From: Pseudomonas sp. 10S4
Lineage (GTDB): Bacteria > Pseudomonadota > Gammaproteobacteria > Pseudomonadales > Pseudomonadaceae
NCBI RefSeq assembly: GCF_034344865.1
Contig: NZ_CP133774.1
Location: forward strand, 4,960,001 to 5,024,000
DNA length: 64,000 nt
Direction of reading: 5' to 3'
Under the pieces are notes generated by a model. It made no database searches and was not told the DNA's origin. It worked only from the letters and a program-made list of their open reading frames with translations. This document shows positions 1 to 10,744 of this stretch, one piece after another. The stretch's first letter is position 1. Every line of letters starts with the position of its first letter. Made by a program: the position numbers and the translations under genes.

Positions 1-753
1 GGCCAGCGCCTGGGGGAAATGCACGTGGTGCTGGCAACGCCCACCGACGACCCGGACTTCGCCCCACAAGTCACGACACAAAAGGATGCCCTGGCTTCGG
101 CCAAGGACGTGGCGGCACAATTGGAACACGCCTTGAAGTTGCTCAAACAGCATCAAAGCGAACTGAACCCGGCAGACAAAGCCTTGGTCAGTCATTTGCT
201 GGACAACAAAAAAGCCATTCTCGGCCATGTCCAGGAACTCGGTAAAAAAGCCGCAGGGGGGCTGCGTATTCGGGTCCACGGCGACTTGCATTTGGGCCAG
301 GTATTGGTGATCAAGGGCGACGCTTACTTGATCGACTTCGAAGGTGAGCCGGCGCGGCCACTCAGCGAGCGGCGCGGTAAGCACAGCCCGTATAAAGATG
401 TGAGCGGGGTGTTGCGTTCGTTCGATTACGCGGCAGCGATGGCGATCAACGTGCATAACGTCGACAACACCGCCGATGCCCGGGCAGCCCGGCAACGGGT
501 GGCCGATCGTTATTTAAGTGAAGCGCGACAGTCATTTATCGACGCTTATCGGCTGGCGGCAGCTAGTCTTGCTCATGCGTGGCAAGATCCTGAGGGCGAA
601 GACGCTGCACTGGCGTTGTTCGGTCTGGAGAAGGCGGCCTATGAAGTGGCTTATGAGGCGGAAAATCGCCCCACCTGGCTGCCGGTGCCGTTGCACGGTT
701 TGTATGGGTTATTGAGTGGGCTCAAACCCTTTTCCGATCTTGGTGGAGAGTAG
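1..753 (+). CDS. treS: Trehalose synthase/maltokinase fusion, C-terminal part (5' truncated by window)
   Basis: Only the last 250 codons are present; the frame is open from base 1, so the true start lies upstream. The visible part is the kinase C-lobe of a maltokinase: a catalytic-loop motif [11 protein letters not shown] near codon 96, an [12 protein letters not shown] metal-binding motif about 20 residues later, and then the [19 protein letters not shown] segment typical of the maltokinase half of TreS-Mak fusions. In this family maltokinase makes maltose 1-phosphate from maltose and ATP, feeding alpha-glucan synthesis, while the TreS half interconverts trehalose and maltose. The gene ends TAG two bases before the glgB start codon, so the two are almost certainly co-transcribed. 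Whether the TreS half is really fused cannot be seen here; that part is inferred from the family and from gene order. Confidence 0.85.
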   Translation, partial: GQRLGEMHVVLATPTDDPDFAPQVTTQKDALASAKDVAAQLEHALKLLKQHQSELNPADKALVSHLLDNKKAILGHVQELGKKAAGGLRIRVHGDLHLGQVLVIKGDAYLIDFEGEPARPLSERRGKHSPYKDVSGVLRSFDYAAAMAINVHNVDNTADARAARQRVADRYLSEARQSFIDAYRLAAASLAHAWQDPEGEDAALALFGLEKAAYEVAYEAENRPTWLPVPLHGLYGLLSGLKPFSDLGGE

Positions 754-755
754 TC

Positions 756-2988
756 ATGAGTTTCTCGAACACGGAACAGGGGCACCACAAAGAAACACTG
801 CTGCCCAGGGCGTCGGACATTGATGCGTTGGTACGCGCTGAACACCACGACCCCTTTGCCATACTCGGCCCCCACGGCGATGACAATGGCGGGCAATTCA
901 TCCGGGCCTATCTGCCAGACGCTTTAAGTGTCCAGGTGTTGGCCAAAGACTCCGGCGAAGAGCTCGGCAGTCTTGAAGCCACTCAGACACCGGGGCTGTT
1001 CGTCGGCCACTTTGACCGCGCCCAGCCGTACCTGCTGCGCACCCGTTGGGCCGGCGGCGAGCAAGTGGCCGAAGACCCTTACAGCTTCGGGCCGCTGCTC
1101 GGTGAGATGGACTTGTACCTGTTTGCCGAAGGCAATCACCGCGATCTCAGCGCCTGCCTCGGCGCGCAGTTGAAGAACGTCGATGGCGTTGATGGCGTGC
1201 GGTTCGCTGTGTGGGCGCCGAATGCCAAACGGGTGTCGGTGGTCGGCGATTTCAATGTCTGGGACGGTCGTCGTCACCCGATGCGTCTACGTCATCCGAC
1301 CGGGGTCTGGGAGTTGTTCATTCCGCGCCTGCAAGCAGGGGAGGCGTACAAGTACGAAATCCTCGGCACTCAAGGCATTTTGCCGCTCAAGGCTGACCCA
1401 ATGGCTTTGGCCACGCAGATGCCGCCGGACACTGCTTCGAAAGTCGCTTCGCCGCTGAGCATCGACTGGCAGGACCACGAGTGGATGCAGTCCCGTGGCG
1501 ACCGCCAAAAACCGAGTGCGCCGCTGTCGATCTACGAGCTGCACGCCGGTTCCTGGCAGTGCGAACTGGATGATCTGGGCGAAGTCGCCCGCCAGTACAC
1601 CTGGCACGAATTGGCCGAGCGGCTGATTCCGTATGTGAAGGAGCTGGGTTTCACCCACATTGAGCTGATGCCGATCATGGAGCACCCGTTCGGCGGTTCC
1701 TGGGGTTATCAGTTGCTCTCGCAATTTGCCCCGAGCGCCCGTTACGGCACGCCGGATGACTTCGCCGCGTTCGTCAACGCCTGTCACCAGGCTGACATCG
1801 GCGTGATCCTCGACTGGGTGCCGGCGCATTTCCCTACCGATACCCACGGTCTGGCGCAGTTCGACGGCACGGCGTTGTATGAATACGCCAACCCGATGGA
1901 AGGCTTCCACCAGGATTGGGACACGCTGATCTACAACCTCGGCCGCACCGAAGTGCACGGCTACATGCTGGCTTCGGCGCTGCACTGGCTCAAGCATTTC
2001 CACGTCGATGGCCTGCGGGTCGATGCCGTGGCGTCGATGCTCTATCGCGATTACTCGCGCAAGGCCGGCGAGTGGGTGCCGAACCGCCATGGCGGCCGCG
2101 AGAACCTGGAAGCCATCGACTTCCTGCGCCATCTCAATGACGTCGTCGATATCGAAGCGCCCGGCGCGCTGGTGATCGCCGAAGAATCGACAGCCTGGCC
2201 GGGTGTCAGCCAGAACACCCAGCAGGGTGGCCTCGGTTTCGGCTTCAAATGGAACATGGGCTGGATGCACGACTCGCTCGCATTACATCCAGCAGGACCC
2301 GGTATACCGCGCCCATCATCACAACGAGCTGAGTTTCGGCCTGGTGTATGCGTGGTCCGAGCGTTTTATCCTGCCGATTTCCCACGATGAAGTGGTGCAC
2401 GGCAAGCATTCGCTGATCGACAAAATGCCCGGCGACCGTTGGCAGAAATTCGCCAACCTGCGGGCGTACCTGAGTTTCATGTGGGCGCATCCGGGCAAGA
2501 AACTGCTGTTCATGGGCTGCGAGTTCGGTCAGTGGCGCGAGTGGAATCACGATCAGCAACTGGACTGGTACCTTTTGCAGTACTCGGAACACAAAGGCGT
2601 GCAGAAACTGGTGGGTGATCTCAACCGGCTGTACCGCGAAGAACCGGCGCTGCACGACCAGGACGACGCACCGCAGGGCTTCCAGTGGTTGATCGGTGAT
2701 GATGCGATCAACAGCGTCTATGCCTTCATGCGCTGGAGCAAAGAGGGGCGGCCGGTGCTGGTGGTCGCCAACTTCACCCCGGTGCCGCGTCAGGCCTACC
2801 GGATCGGCGTGCCATTTGCCGGGCGCTGGACCGAGATGATCAACAGCGATGCCGACACCTACGCCGGTTCCAACTATGGCAACGGCGGCGGGGCGTTTAC
2901 CGAGGAAGAACCGAGCCATGGCCAGGCGCTGTCGCTGGTGCTGAACTTGCCGCCGCTGGCAGTGTTGATTCTGCGTCCGGAGGGTTGA
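756..2988 (+). CDS. glgB: 1,4-alpha-glucan branching enzyme GlgB (one-base frameshift near 2280)
   Basis: GlgB makes alpha-1,6 branches in glycogen-like glucan. The restored protein is about 743 residues, normal for the family. It has an N-terminal carbohydrate-binding module, a second E-set module around residues 147-177 ([20 protein letters not shown]) and a GH13 barrel. Catalytic residues fit the family: Asp423 in GLRVDAV, Glu476 in LVIAEES, and Asp544 in the [11 protein letters not shown] segment. Two frames are needed: the first carries codons up to GWMHDSL, the second resumes at [14 protein letters not shown] single extra G at about 2280 explains the switch. Because both halves are fully conserved, I read this as a probable sequence error, though a recent mutation is possible. 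It lies two bases after the maltokinase gene, giving a trehalose/maltose-1-phosphate/glucan operon. Confidence 0.9.
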
Positions 2989-3007
2989 TTTAAAACCGCG
3001 TCGCTCC

Positions 3008-3103
3008 CTTCGCGGGCAAGCCTCGCTCCTACAGGATTTGTGTTGGTCGCGTCATTTCGGCACGACATAACACCTGTAGGCGCGAGGCTTGCCCGCGAAG
3101 GCG
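3008..3103. repeat. REPIN (inverted REP pair)
   Basis: Two REP palindromes face each other: TTCGCGGGCAAGCCTCGCTC on the left and its near-inverse GCGAGGCTTGCCCGCGAA on the right, with about 35 bases between them. It lies between the convergent ends of glgB and the autotransporter gene. Confidence 0.85.
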
Positions 3104-3138
3104 CCAGATCAAACAACATACCTCTTGCGGTCAACCCC

Positions 3139-4205
3139 TCACCACCGCATCCGAATCCCCAAACTCCCTATCACCCCGTTCAAATCATTCGCATCCGCGG
3201 CACTGCTGTAATCGGCACTGACGTACAAGCTGACGGTGGGGGATACCCTGGCCACCAACCCCAGCCCCAACTCGACCGTGGATGAATTGCGACTGCTGCT
3301 GATCTTGTCCACCTGATCCAGTGTCACGGTATTGCCGGTATACATGGTGTGCCACAGGTTGGTCCGCACATAGGGTTCGACTGGCAGGCCGTTGAAGGTA
3401 TAACTGCCTTTCAGTTGGGCGCCGACCCGACCGCTCCAGGACGACAGATCGCTGCTGGTGGCGTTGTTGGCACCGGCATAGGGCGTGTCCAGGGTAATTC
3501 GCTGATTGACCAACTGCGCCTGGGGTTCGATCACCCAGTTGTCGCCCAGGCCGATGGGGAAACCACCTTCTACCGACACCGTCATCGCGCTGCCTTCAGC
3601 GGTTTGCCGCATCCCTTGAGCATCTCGGCTGAAGCCGTTGACCCGGCCGCCGCTGGCGGTCAAGTCGACGTGCCAGCCCTGGGGACCGATCAGGCTCCAG
3701 TAGGCACCGAGCGTCTGGCCTTGAAGGTTGAAAGTGTCGTTACCGGGGTCAGCAAAGGCGCGATTGCTCAGCAGTCCGTTGTTGTTGCCCTGGTACTGGC
3801 TGGTGCCCCCACCAACCCGAGCCGTTGCACCCGGCCACCGCTGCTTTGCAGGGTCAGGATGGCCGGGCCTTTGAATTCGTCTGCGCCGGGGAGCGAAAAG
3901 CCTGCGGATTGAACATTGGTTTCTGCCAGGCGCGATGCCTGTCCGTAGAGTTGATCCCAGGCAGCCGGCGCGGCGTCTTCAGTGGTCAGGCGGGAACTTC
4001 GCATGTCCGGGACTGCACTGAAATGCCCCGGGTAGATGGCAGCGACGTTTGGCAAGGTCAACGTCGGTACATCTTCGCGATACCAAGGCGTGGCGTCATC
4101 CTCGGCAGGCCCGGCCTGCACCTCCATGGACGAGCACAGCAGGAGTGAGCTCGAGACTGTGCAAAAAGTAATTTTGATCTCTTGTTGGGTGAATGAAGTT
4201 TTCAT
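3139..4205 (-). CDS. Short autotransporter beta-barrel protein (frameshift near 3820)
   Basis: Read in two frames this gives about 355 residues. The first part has an extended signal-like N-terminus (about residues 1-31, hydrophobic stretch ending AGPAED). A WYREDVPTLTLP segment follows almost at once, and this normally marks the beginning of the autotransporter barrel region after a long passenger. The second part is barrel: GGGTSQYQG, then repeated amphipathic strands, ending IRMRW with a terminal aromatic residue as expected for outer-membrane insertion. One base appears to be missing near 3820, where the protein leaves one frame and resumes in the next. No adhesin or enzyme passenger is visible between the signal and the barrel, so any secreted part must be very short. 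It is convergent with glgB and separated from it by a REPIN. Ligand or role unknown. Confidence 0.7.
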
Positions 4206-4620
4206 GGAGGTCTACCTTGCAAACGCATGCCATATCTTGCTTTGGCGTCTCTCCTACCCCGAATGAGGGGCGACCGAATGGATTGGGGCAAGCCTCTGGC
4301 CGCCCGTTTTTGCGGGATTCTGGAGGCTTGCCCCTGATGGTATTTCCGGGGGTAGTACGGTTTAGCTAAGAAGACCTGTGACCTTGCGTCAAGAAAATGG
4401 CCGATAAATGGTATGGCTATTTTGGTGATTGCAAGTGACTGATTATTAGTGTGTCCATAAGTGATTGTTTGCACAAAAAATCAGCGTTTTAGAGCGCTGG
4501 CACTAGCATTTGGTAGTCAGCTAACGGTTGTGTCATCGGTAAGCGGGTTTGAATTCATGCGGTAATTTTTAAGACGGTTACTGTCGATAATCACAGTTTT
4601 AGCCTATTCGCCTTGGCGCC
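4206..4620. other. Intergenic region, AT-rich, no gene seen
   Basis: This 415-base gap lies upstream of the autotransporter gene and downstream of the phosphatase-family gene, which are both on the minus strand. It holds a hairpin at 4285-4334 and then clearly AT-richer DNA (about 4380-4610) that probably contains the autotransporter promoter. An open frame on the minus strand at 4202-4474 has no family resemblance and was not called. Confidence 0.5.
4285..4334. repeat. Inverted repeat with nested hairpin, REP-like
   Basis: GGGGCAAGCCTC and GGAGGCTTGCCCC form the outer stem, and CCCG/CGGG around TTTTTG forms an inner hairpin. It resembles the GGGGCTTGCCCC class of REP found elsewhere in the window. 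Confidence 0.6.
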
Positions 4621-5409
4621 TTACAGATGCACTTCCACCGCCAACGGCAAATGGTCAGAGAGGTGAGTCCACGGTTTGTTACCGAGTATTCGCGGGTGAT
4701 GGCTGCTGGCATTGCGCAGGTAGATACGGTCCAGACGCAACAGCGGAAAGCGTGCCGGGTAAGTCTTCGCGGGCTGCCCTTGGTGGCGTTCGAAGGCTTC
4801 GTGCAGGTATTCGCGCCGGGCGAGGGCGGCATTGCCTTGCAGTTGCCAGTCATTGAAATCACCGGCGATGATCACCGGTGCGTCGTCGGGAAAGGATTCG
4901 AGCAGTTGGCAGAGCAACTGCAGCTGCAACTGGCGATGACTTTCGAGCAGGCTCAGGTGCACGCAAATCGCGTGGACTTCAGCATGGCCCGGCACGTCCA
5001 GCACGCAGTGCAACAAGCCACGGCGCTCGGGGCCGGTGATCGAGACGTCGAGGTTGCGAAATTCGCGGATCGGGTATTTCGACAGCAACGCGTTGCCGTG
5101 GTGACCGTCGGGGTAGACCGCGTTGCGGCCATAGGCGAAATCACTCCACATGCTGTCGGCGAGGAACTCGTATTGCGAGACCTGCGGCCAGGCGTTGTAA
5201 CGGGCAGAGTGCCGCTCGTGTTCGCCGACTACTTCCTGGAGAAACACCAGGTCTGCCGAGGTGCTGCGTACCGCTTCGCGCAGTTCCGGAAGTATGAAAC
5301 GCCGGTTGAACGCGGTGAAGCCTTTATGGGTGTTGACCGTGAGTACCCGCAGTCGGTGTATGGCCGTGGGTGTGTTCAAGGGGGCGGATTTTAGTGAGTC
5401 GCTGGTCAC
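4621..5409 (-). CDS. Endonuclease/exonuclease/phosphatase family protein
   Basis: The 262-residue product has the hallmarks of the EEP (DNase I-like) superfamily: RVLTVNTHKGF near residue 22, the metal-binding Glu in LVFLQEVVG near residue 57, the Asn/Asp pair in IIAGDFNDW near residue 182, and a C-terminal SDHLPLAVEV with the catalytic His near the end. The family includes YbhP-like hydrolases, often found beside cardiolipin synthase genes, as well as nucleases and phosphatases. No cardiolipin synthase gene is adjacent here, so the substrate is open. There is no signal peptide or membrane segment, so a cytoplasmic or membrane-associated enzyme is likely. The 262-residue length is usual for the subgroup. 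Confidence 0.8.
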   Translation of the reverse strand: MTSDSLKSAPLNTPTAIHRLRVLTVNTHKGFTAFNRRFILPELREAVRSTSADLVFLQEVVGEHERHSARYNAWPQVSQYEFLADSMWSDFAYGRNAVYPDGHHGNALLSKYPIREFRNLDVSITGPERRGLLHCVLDVPGHAEVHAICVHLSLLESHRQLQLQLLCQLLESFPDDAPVIIAGDFNDWQLQGNAALARREYLHEAFERHQGQPAKTYPARFPLLRLDRIYLRNASSHHPRILGNKPWTHLSDHLPLAVEVHL

Positions 5410-5499
5410 GTTGGCTCCTCTGAATCAGGCTGCTCAAGTAATGCGACTGATGCAGGGACGAGCAGTTCACAGAGATCCTGGAATTAGCATCGAGCAAGA

Positions 5500-5590
5500 G
5501 TGGGAGCGGGCTTGCTCGCGAAGGGGCCGTGCCAGTCGACATTGATGCTGCCTGAGCCACCGCTTTCGCGAGCAAGCCCGCTCCCACAGG
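5500..5590. repeat. REPIN (inverted REP pair)
   Basis: GTGGGAGCGGGCTTGCTCGCG on the left and CGCGAGCAAGCCCGCTCCCAC on the right, separated by about 45 bases, in the divergent gap between the phosphatase-family gene and the TonB receptor. Confidence 0.9.
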
Positions 5591-5719
5591 TTTTGTGTTT
5601 GCCCGCGGATCGAGTGCAAGTCGGTATAAGGTCATCACCCAACGGTCTAACCATCGCTCTATAAAATCCCTCCCGCCATCGCACAACCCTGCATAAACCA
5701 AACGCAGGGATGGCTGTCC

Positions 5720-8608
5720 ATGATCCATTTTTCACCACTTAAATCCCCTCTGGCCCTGGCCTTGCTGCTTGCCATGAATACGCTGCCGGCCTTTGCCGCG
5801 AGCAGTGTCGATTTCAACCTGCCGGCCGGTCCGCTGGACCAGACCTTGCTGGGGATTTCGCGCCAGACCGGCACGCCGATTTCCTTCGATCAATCCCTGG
5901 TCAACGGTATCAATGCACCGGCCATTCACGGCCAACTGACCCAAGCCCAGGCGTTGACCCTGGCCTTGCAGGGCAGTGGCTTGAAAGATGACGACGGCGT
6001 GATCAGCGCCGCCGCGCCAACAACTGCTGCCCCAGCCAAAACCTTCGCCGAACCCACCACCCAACTGCAACGCGTCGAAGTCACCGGCAGCGCAATCCGC
6101 CGGGTCGATGCCGAAACCGCAGTGCCGATCACCATCCTGCGGGTCGAACAACTGCGTGAGCAGGGCGTGACCAGCACCGAAGAACTGATCAACCGCATCT
6201 CCGCCAACCAATCGTCGGTAGGCTCGGGACGTTCGGTAGGTTCCAGCAGCGGCGGTGCGTCCTATGCCGACTTGCGCGGCATCGGCCCGAACAAAACCCT
6301 GGTGCTGCTCAACGGTCGACGGCTGAGCAACAACGCCACCAGCTCGATCAACGGCTCCGGCGTCGACCTGAACACCATTCCATTCGCCGCCATCGACCGA
6401 GTCGAGGTGTTGCGCGATGGCGCGTCGGCGCTGTACGGCACCGACGCTATCGGCGGGGTGATCAACTTCATCACCAAGAAAAGCCTGACCACCGGCCAGC
6501 TCACCACCGGCTACGATAGCCCGACCCATGCCGGCGGCGGTGACAGTCACAACTTCAGCGGCAGTTATGGTTTTGGTGATCTGGAGGACGACCGCTTCAA
6601 CGTGTTCGGCGTGGTCAGCTACGACAAACAGCAACGCCTGGCTGCCGAGGACCGCAGCTACACCTACAACTACCAGCCCGGCCGTGGCCTCGATTACACC
6701 TCCGGCACCGCGTCGCCCGCCAACTGGAGCCAGGGCAGCAACGCGACCAACCCGCTGGCCGGTTCCGGTTGCAACGCGCCCGGGCTGTTGTCGCGCAACG
6801 GCATCTGCCGTCAGAGCCTGTGGAATTACCTCGATCTGGTGCCGGAAACCGAGAAGACCTCGGCCTTCGCCAAAGCCACCGGCAAGCTCTCGGACGACCA
6901 CAACGTCAGCCTCGAATATTTCTGGGCGCGCAACGAAAACCGCACGCAAATCGGCCCTGGTACGTTGATGGGCAATCAGGTGAATCCGGGCACCACGTTC
7001 TATCCGGGCAACGGCGTTACCCCCGGCCCCAGCACTTTTGCCCTGGACCCAACGCAACCGGTAGACGTGAACTGGCGTGAAACCGCTGTCGGCGCGCGTC
7101 AGCATGAAGACGACAACACCAGCCAACGCTTGTTGCTGAGTTTCGACGGCAATCTGGTGGGTTGGGACTACAACGTCGGCGCCTCGTACAACCAGAACAA
7201 AGTGGTCAACTCCATCCTCGACGGCTACGTGAACGACCGGCCGATTAGCCAAGGCATTGCCACTGGCGTGATCAACCCGTTCGGCCCGCAGACAGCGGCG
7301 GGCGATGCCTTGCTGGCGGCCAACGCGGTGGACGGTGATTACGGCACAGCAGTGGGCCGGGTGAAGGCGATTGACGGGCGCATCAGCCGCGAGATCGGCG
7401 ACTGGTTCGGCTCCGGTTCTTCAGCCCTGGCCTTGGGCGGCGAGTATCGCAAGGAAGATTTTCATCAGGATTTCGCCCAGTTTGCCGGCGATATCCAGAG
7501 CCTCGGCGTTGACCCCAATGGCAGCGTGGCCGGGGATCGCAGCGTCTCGGCCGAGTACGCTGAGGTCAACGTTCCAGTGCTCGACAGCCTGGAGCTGTCT
7601 GCCGCCGTGCGTCACGACAAGTACAGCGACTTTGGCAGCACCACCAACCCGAAATATTCGTTCCGCTTCCAGCCGTTCAAGGAACTGGTGCTGCGCGGCG
7701 CCTACAGCGAAGGCTTCCGCGCGCCGTCGTTGTATGAGCTCTACAACCCGACCTTCACCTCGTACACCGTCGCCAACTACAACGACCCTCGCCTGTGTGC
7801 CGGCGGCAACCCCAGCAACGGCGGGATCGCCAACCGCGACTGCGCACAGCAGTTCAACCGCACCACGGGTGGCAACACCGACCTGAGCCCGGAAACCGCG
7901 CGCAACGTGACCGTTGGTTTCGTCTATCAGCCGTTTGATCGCCTGACCACCGGGCTGGATTTCTGGTGGATCAACATCGCCAACCAGATCGCTGAATTCC
8001 CCGAATCGGCAGTGTTCGAAAACCCCGAGCTGTACCCCGAGCGTCTGATTCGCAAGCCTGATGGCTCCATCGATCACATCGTTACCGGCCTGGCCAACCT
8101 CGGCAAGATCAAGACTAACGGCGTCGACGTGAGCTTCGACTTTCGCTTGCCGAGCACCTCGATTGGCGATTTCGGCATCGGCCTGCAAGGCACTTATGTC
8201 AGCCGTTACGAATTCCAGCAGCAGCTCAAGGGCGATTACATCGACAAGCTCGGCGACTTCCGTGGCGGCGACTTTTCCTCGGCCGGTGCCGTGGCCCGGT
8301 GGCGTCACAGCCTGACCGGCACCTGGAACCGCGGCCCGTTCGGCGCGAGCCTGACCAACCGCTACACCAGCGGTTACCACGACTCCAACCGCGAGGCGCA
8401 CGACTACGTCGGTTCCTACAACGTCTGGGACGTGGCCGGCACCTACACCTGGCGCAAAACCCTGGGCGTGACCCTCGGGGTGAAGAACCTGTTCGACCGC
8501 GAGCCGCCGTTCAGCAACCAGACCTACACCTTCCAGAGCGGTTACGACCCCAAGTACGGCGACCCTTTCGGGCGGACGCTGTACACGCGGGTCAGTTACA
8601 ACTTTTGA
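5720..8608 (+). CDS. TonB-dependent outer-membrane receptor with STN signalling domain
   Basis: The product is 962 residues. It has a signal peptide (residues 1 to about 27, ending AFAAS), an STN domain at about 28-85 (VDFNLPAGPLDQTLLGISRQ), a TonB-box/plug region beginning RVEVTGSAIRR near residue 118 with GIGPNKTLVLLNGRR in the plug, and a 22-strand-type barrel ending VSYNF with terminal Phe. STN domains in transducer receptors interact with an anti-sigma factor, but no FecI/FecR-type pair lies beside it. The gene is followed, across a REPIN, by a complete Yej-like peptide importer on the same strand, so I infer a peptide-like or siderophore-peptide substrate passed from receptor to periplasmic binding protein. 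The plug resembles the subgroup with long GSAIRR-type N-termini rather than classical ferric-siderophore receptors. Substrate unproven. Confidence 0.88.
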   Translation: MIHFSPLKSPLALALLLAMNTLPAFAASSVDFNLPAGPLDQTLLGISRQTGTPISFDQSLVNGINAPAIHGQLTQAQALTLALQGSGLKDDDGVISAAAPTTAAPAKTFAEPTTQLQRVEVTGSAIRRVDAETAVPITILRVEQLREQGVTSTEELINRISANQSSVGSGRSVGSSSGGASYADLRGIGPNKTLVLLNGRRLSNNATSSINGSGVDLNTIPFAAIDRVEVLRDGASALYGTDAIGGVINFITKKSLTTGQLTTGYDSPTHAGGGDSHNFSGSYGFGDLEDDRFNVFGVVSYDKQQRLAAEDRSYTYNYQPGRGLDYTSGTASPANWSQGSNATNPLAGSGCNAPGLLSRNGICRQSLWNYLDLVPETEKTSAFAKATGKLSDDHNVSLEYFWARNENRTQIGPGTLMGNQVNPGTTFYPGNGVTPGPSTFALDPTQPVDVNWRETAVGARQHEDDNTSQRLLLSFDGNLVGWDYNVGASYNQNKVVNSILDGYVNDRPISQGIATGVINPFGPQTAAGDALLAANAVDGDYGTAVGRVKAIDGRISREIGDWFGSGSSALALGGEYRKEDFHQDFAQFAGDIQSLGVDPNGSVAGDRSVSAEYAEVNVPVLDSLELSAAVRHDKYSDFGSTTNPKYSFRFQPFKELVLRGAYSEGFRAPSLYELYNPTFTSYTVANYNDPRLCAGGNPSNGGIANRDCAQQFNRTTGGNTDLSPETARNVTVGFVYQPFDRLTTGLDFWWINIANQIAEFPESAVFENPELYPERLIRKPDGSIDHIVTGLANLGKIKTNGVDVSFDFRLPSTSIGDFGIGLQGTYVSRYEFQQQLKGDYIDKLGDFRGGDFSSAGAVARWRHSLTGTWNRGPFGASLTNRYTSGYHDSNREAHDYVGSYNVWDVAGTYTWRKTLGVTLGVKNLFDREPPFSNQTYTFQSGYDPKYGDPFGRTLYTRVSYNF

Positions 8609-8761
8609 TCTGAAAACTAACCAGTCAGGACAGGTTTTAGTAACCAAGTGTTCTAAACGCCGCCCTATAAAAACCGCTGGCCTGTTGCACATAACAGGTA
8701 GGCGGGAAGGGTGGCAGTCCTGATTTGTCTGTCATTGGCCGGGGTGTGTGGTGATTGTTCG

Positions 8762-8846
8762 GGCCTCATCGCGAGCAAGCTCGCTCCCACAGTGGATTTG
8801 TGCACGCCGCGAACCCTGTGGGAGCGAGCTTGCTCGCGATGAGGCC
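8762..8846. repeat. REPIN (inverted REP pair)
   Basis: GGCCTCATCGCGAGCAAGCT and its almost exact inverse AGCTTGCTCGCGATGAGGCC bracket about 40 bases. It lies between the TonB receptor gene and yejA and could separate or modulate their transcripts. Confidence 0.88.
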
Positions 8847-8893
8847 AGTAGCCGTAACCCAACATTCCGACCCTGCATGAAGGCTTGAATACC

Positions 8894-10744
8894 ATGCTCC
8901 CCAGATTCTGTTCACTGGGCCTCTGCCTCTTACTGAGCCCGACTATTTTCGCCGCGCCGCAACCCGCCCTGACGGTCTACGGCGAATCCCCCAAATACGC
9001 ACCTGACTTCCAACACCTCGACTACGTCAACCCAAGCGCGCCCAAGGGTGGCAGCCTGCGCCGCTCCTCGCTGGAAGGCGGCCCGTTCGATCATCTGATC
9101 CCCTACGTCGACAAAGGCACCGGCGTCGCCGAGATCGACACCTGGCTCTACGCCCCGCTGGCCTATCGTTCCAAAGACGAGCCCTACAGCGTCTACGGCC
9201 TGGTCGCCCAACAAATGGAACTGGCCCCCGACCGAACCTGGCTCCGGTTCTACTTGAACCCGGCAGCCCGTTTCGACGACGGCAGCCCGATCACCGCCGA
9301 AGACGTGCGTTACACCTTCGAGCTGTTCACCACCCAGGGCAGCCTCAAATATCGCCAGCAATTCGCCGATGTCGCAGAAGTCATTGTCGAGTCGCCGACC
9401 CAAGTGCGTTTCGTCTTCAAAAACAGCGAGAGCCGCACCTTGCCGCTGGATCTGGCGACATTGCCAGTGCTGCCGGAACACTGGTGGCGCACGCGCAACT
9501 TCGCTGACGGCGGCGGTTTCGAAGCACCGCTGGGCAGCGGCCCGTATCGGGTCAGCGCGGTGGACGCCGGGCGCAGCGTCAATTTCGAGCGGGTCAAGAA
9601 CTGGTGGGGCAACGACCTGCCGGTGACGCGCGGCCTCTATAACTTCGATGCCTTGAGGGTCGAGTTCTTCGCCGACACCGACGTCTCGCGCCAAGTGCTC
9701 AAGGCCGGTGGCTTCGATTACAACCGCGAGTTCTCGGCGACCAGTTTCACCATCGGCTATGCCGGGAGTGCGCTGGATCAAGGACGTTTGATCCGCGAAC
9801 ACCTGGCCCCCGGCGCGGCTCAGGGCGCCCAAGGGTTTGTGTTCAACCTGCAAAAACCAGTGTTTCAGGACCGTCGGGTGCGTCAGGCGATTGCGCTGCT
9901 GTGGGACTTCGAATGGAGCAACCGGCAGATGATGCGCAGCATGTACCTGCGTCAGCGCAGCTATTTCTCCCACAGTGAGCTCTCGGCTACCGAATTGCCG
10001 GACGCCGAAGAACTGAAAATCCTCGAACCGTGGCGCGGCAAGATCCCCGATCAAGTCTTCAGCGAAGTATTCCAGGCCCCGCACACCGATGGCAGCGGCA
10101 TCATTCGCGGCCAGCAGTTGCAGGCGCTGAAGCTGCTGGAAGAGGCAGGCTGGAAGCCTGAGGGCGATCAACTGGTCAACGCCAACGGCGAGCCGCTGCA
10201 CTTCACTTTTCTCAACGGTCAGAAAGGCTTCGAACGGCTGTTGCTGCCGTTCAAACGCAACCTGGCGCAGATCGGCATTGGCTTCGATATCCGCCAGGTC
10301 GACACCGCGCAATACACCAACCGGGTGCGCAGCCGCGACTACGACATGATCGTCGCCGGCTACCCGGTGAGCCAGGCGCCGGGGCGGGAGTTGTTCAACT
10401 ACTTCGGCGCCGAGGGTGCTGACGATCCCGGCTCGAATAACTATATGGTCCTGCGCGATCCGGCGGTGGACGGCTTGCTCACCGGACTGGTCCAGGCCGA
10501 CAGCCGCGCCAGTATGTTGCGCCACGCCCGAGCGCTGGATCGAGTGTTGCAGTGGGGTTACTACTGGATTCCCAACTATTACCCGCCGGGGATTTCCACG
10601 GTGTGGTGGAACCGTTTCGGCCGTCCGGCGATTGCGCCGTTGTACGACGCAGGGCTGGAAACCTGGTGGGAAATCAGCCCTTCGGCGTTAACCCAAACCC
10701 AGATGCAACAACGCACCCGGGAGTATTCCCATGTGGGGTTATAG
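8894..10744 (+). CDS. yejA: YejA-like oligopeptide ABC transporter substrate-binding protein
   Basis: A periplasmic solute-binding protein of the SBP family 5 (oligopeptide/dipeptide) type, close to E. coli YejA. It has a signal peptide (about residues 1-20, [15 protein letters not shown]), then [19 protein letters not shown] and [17 protein letters not shown], features of the YejA subgroup. I prefer ATG at 8894, about ten bases after an AAGG ribosome site; an in-frame TTG at 8885 is too close to that site. The C-terminus overlaps the start of the permease gene by 14 bases. In enterobacteria YejABEF imports peptide antibiotics such as microcin C and defence peptides, and related Pseudomonas systems import peptidyl nucleosides. 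Here the upstream TonB receptor suggests that a larger or scarce peptide-like ligand is captured at the outer membrane first. Confidence 0.88.
   Translation: MLPRFCSLGLCLLLSPTIFAAPQPALTVYGESPKYAPDFQHLDYVNPSAPKGGSLRRSSLEGGPFDHLIPYVDKGTGVAEIDTWLYAPLAYRSKDEPYSVYGLVAQQMELAPDRTWLRFYLNPAARFDDGSPITAEDVRYTFELFTTQGSLKYRQQFADVAEVIVESPTQVRFVFKNSESRTLPLDLATLPVLPEHWWRTRNFADGGGFEAPLGSGPYRVSAVDAGRSVNFERVKNWWGNDLPVTRGLYNFDALRVEFFADTDVSRQVLKAGGFDYNREFSATSFTIGYAGSALDQGRLIREHLAPGAAQGAQGFVFNLQKPVFQDRRVRQAIALLWDFEWSNRQMMRSMYLRQRSYFSHSELSATELPDAEELKILEPWRGKIPDQVFSEVFQAPHTDGSGIIRGQQLQALKLLEEAGWKPEGDQLVNANGEPLHFTFLNGQKGFERLLLPFKRNLAQIGIGFDIRQVDTAQYTNRVRSRDYDMIVAGYPVSQAPGRELFNYFGAEGADDPGSNNYMVLRDPAVDGLLTGLVQADSRASMLRHARALDRVLQWGYYWIPNYYPPGISTVWWNRFGRPAIAPLYDAGLETWWEISPSALTQTQMQQRTREYSHVGL

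Noticed and set aside
4202..4474. 90-codon minus-strand frame upstream of the autotransporter
   Set aside because: No family resemblance, and it runs through the REP-like hairpin; more likely promoter sequence.
5640..8700. Shared promoter-like sequences upstream of the TonB receptor and yejA (TAACCA and CTATAAAA in both)
   Set aside because: The spacing between the two boxes differs in the two places, so the likeness is probably chance.
8930..10525. 531-codon open frame on the minus strand
   Set aside because: Antisense to yejA; yejA has a signal peptide and operon context.
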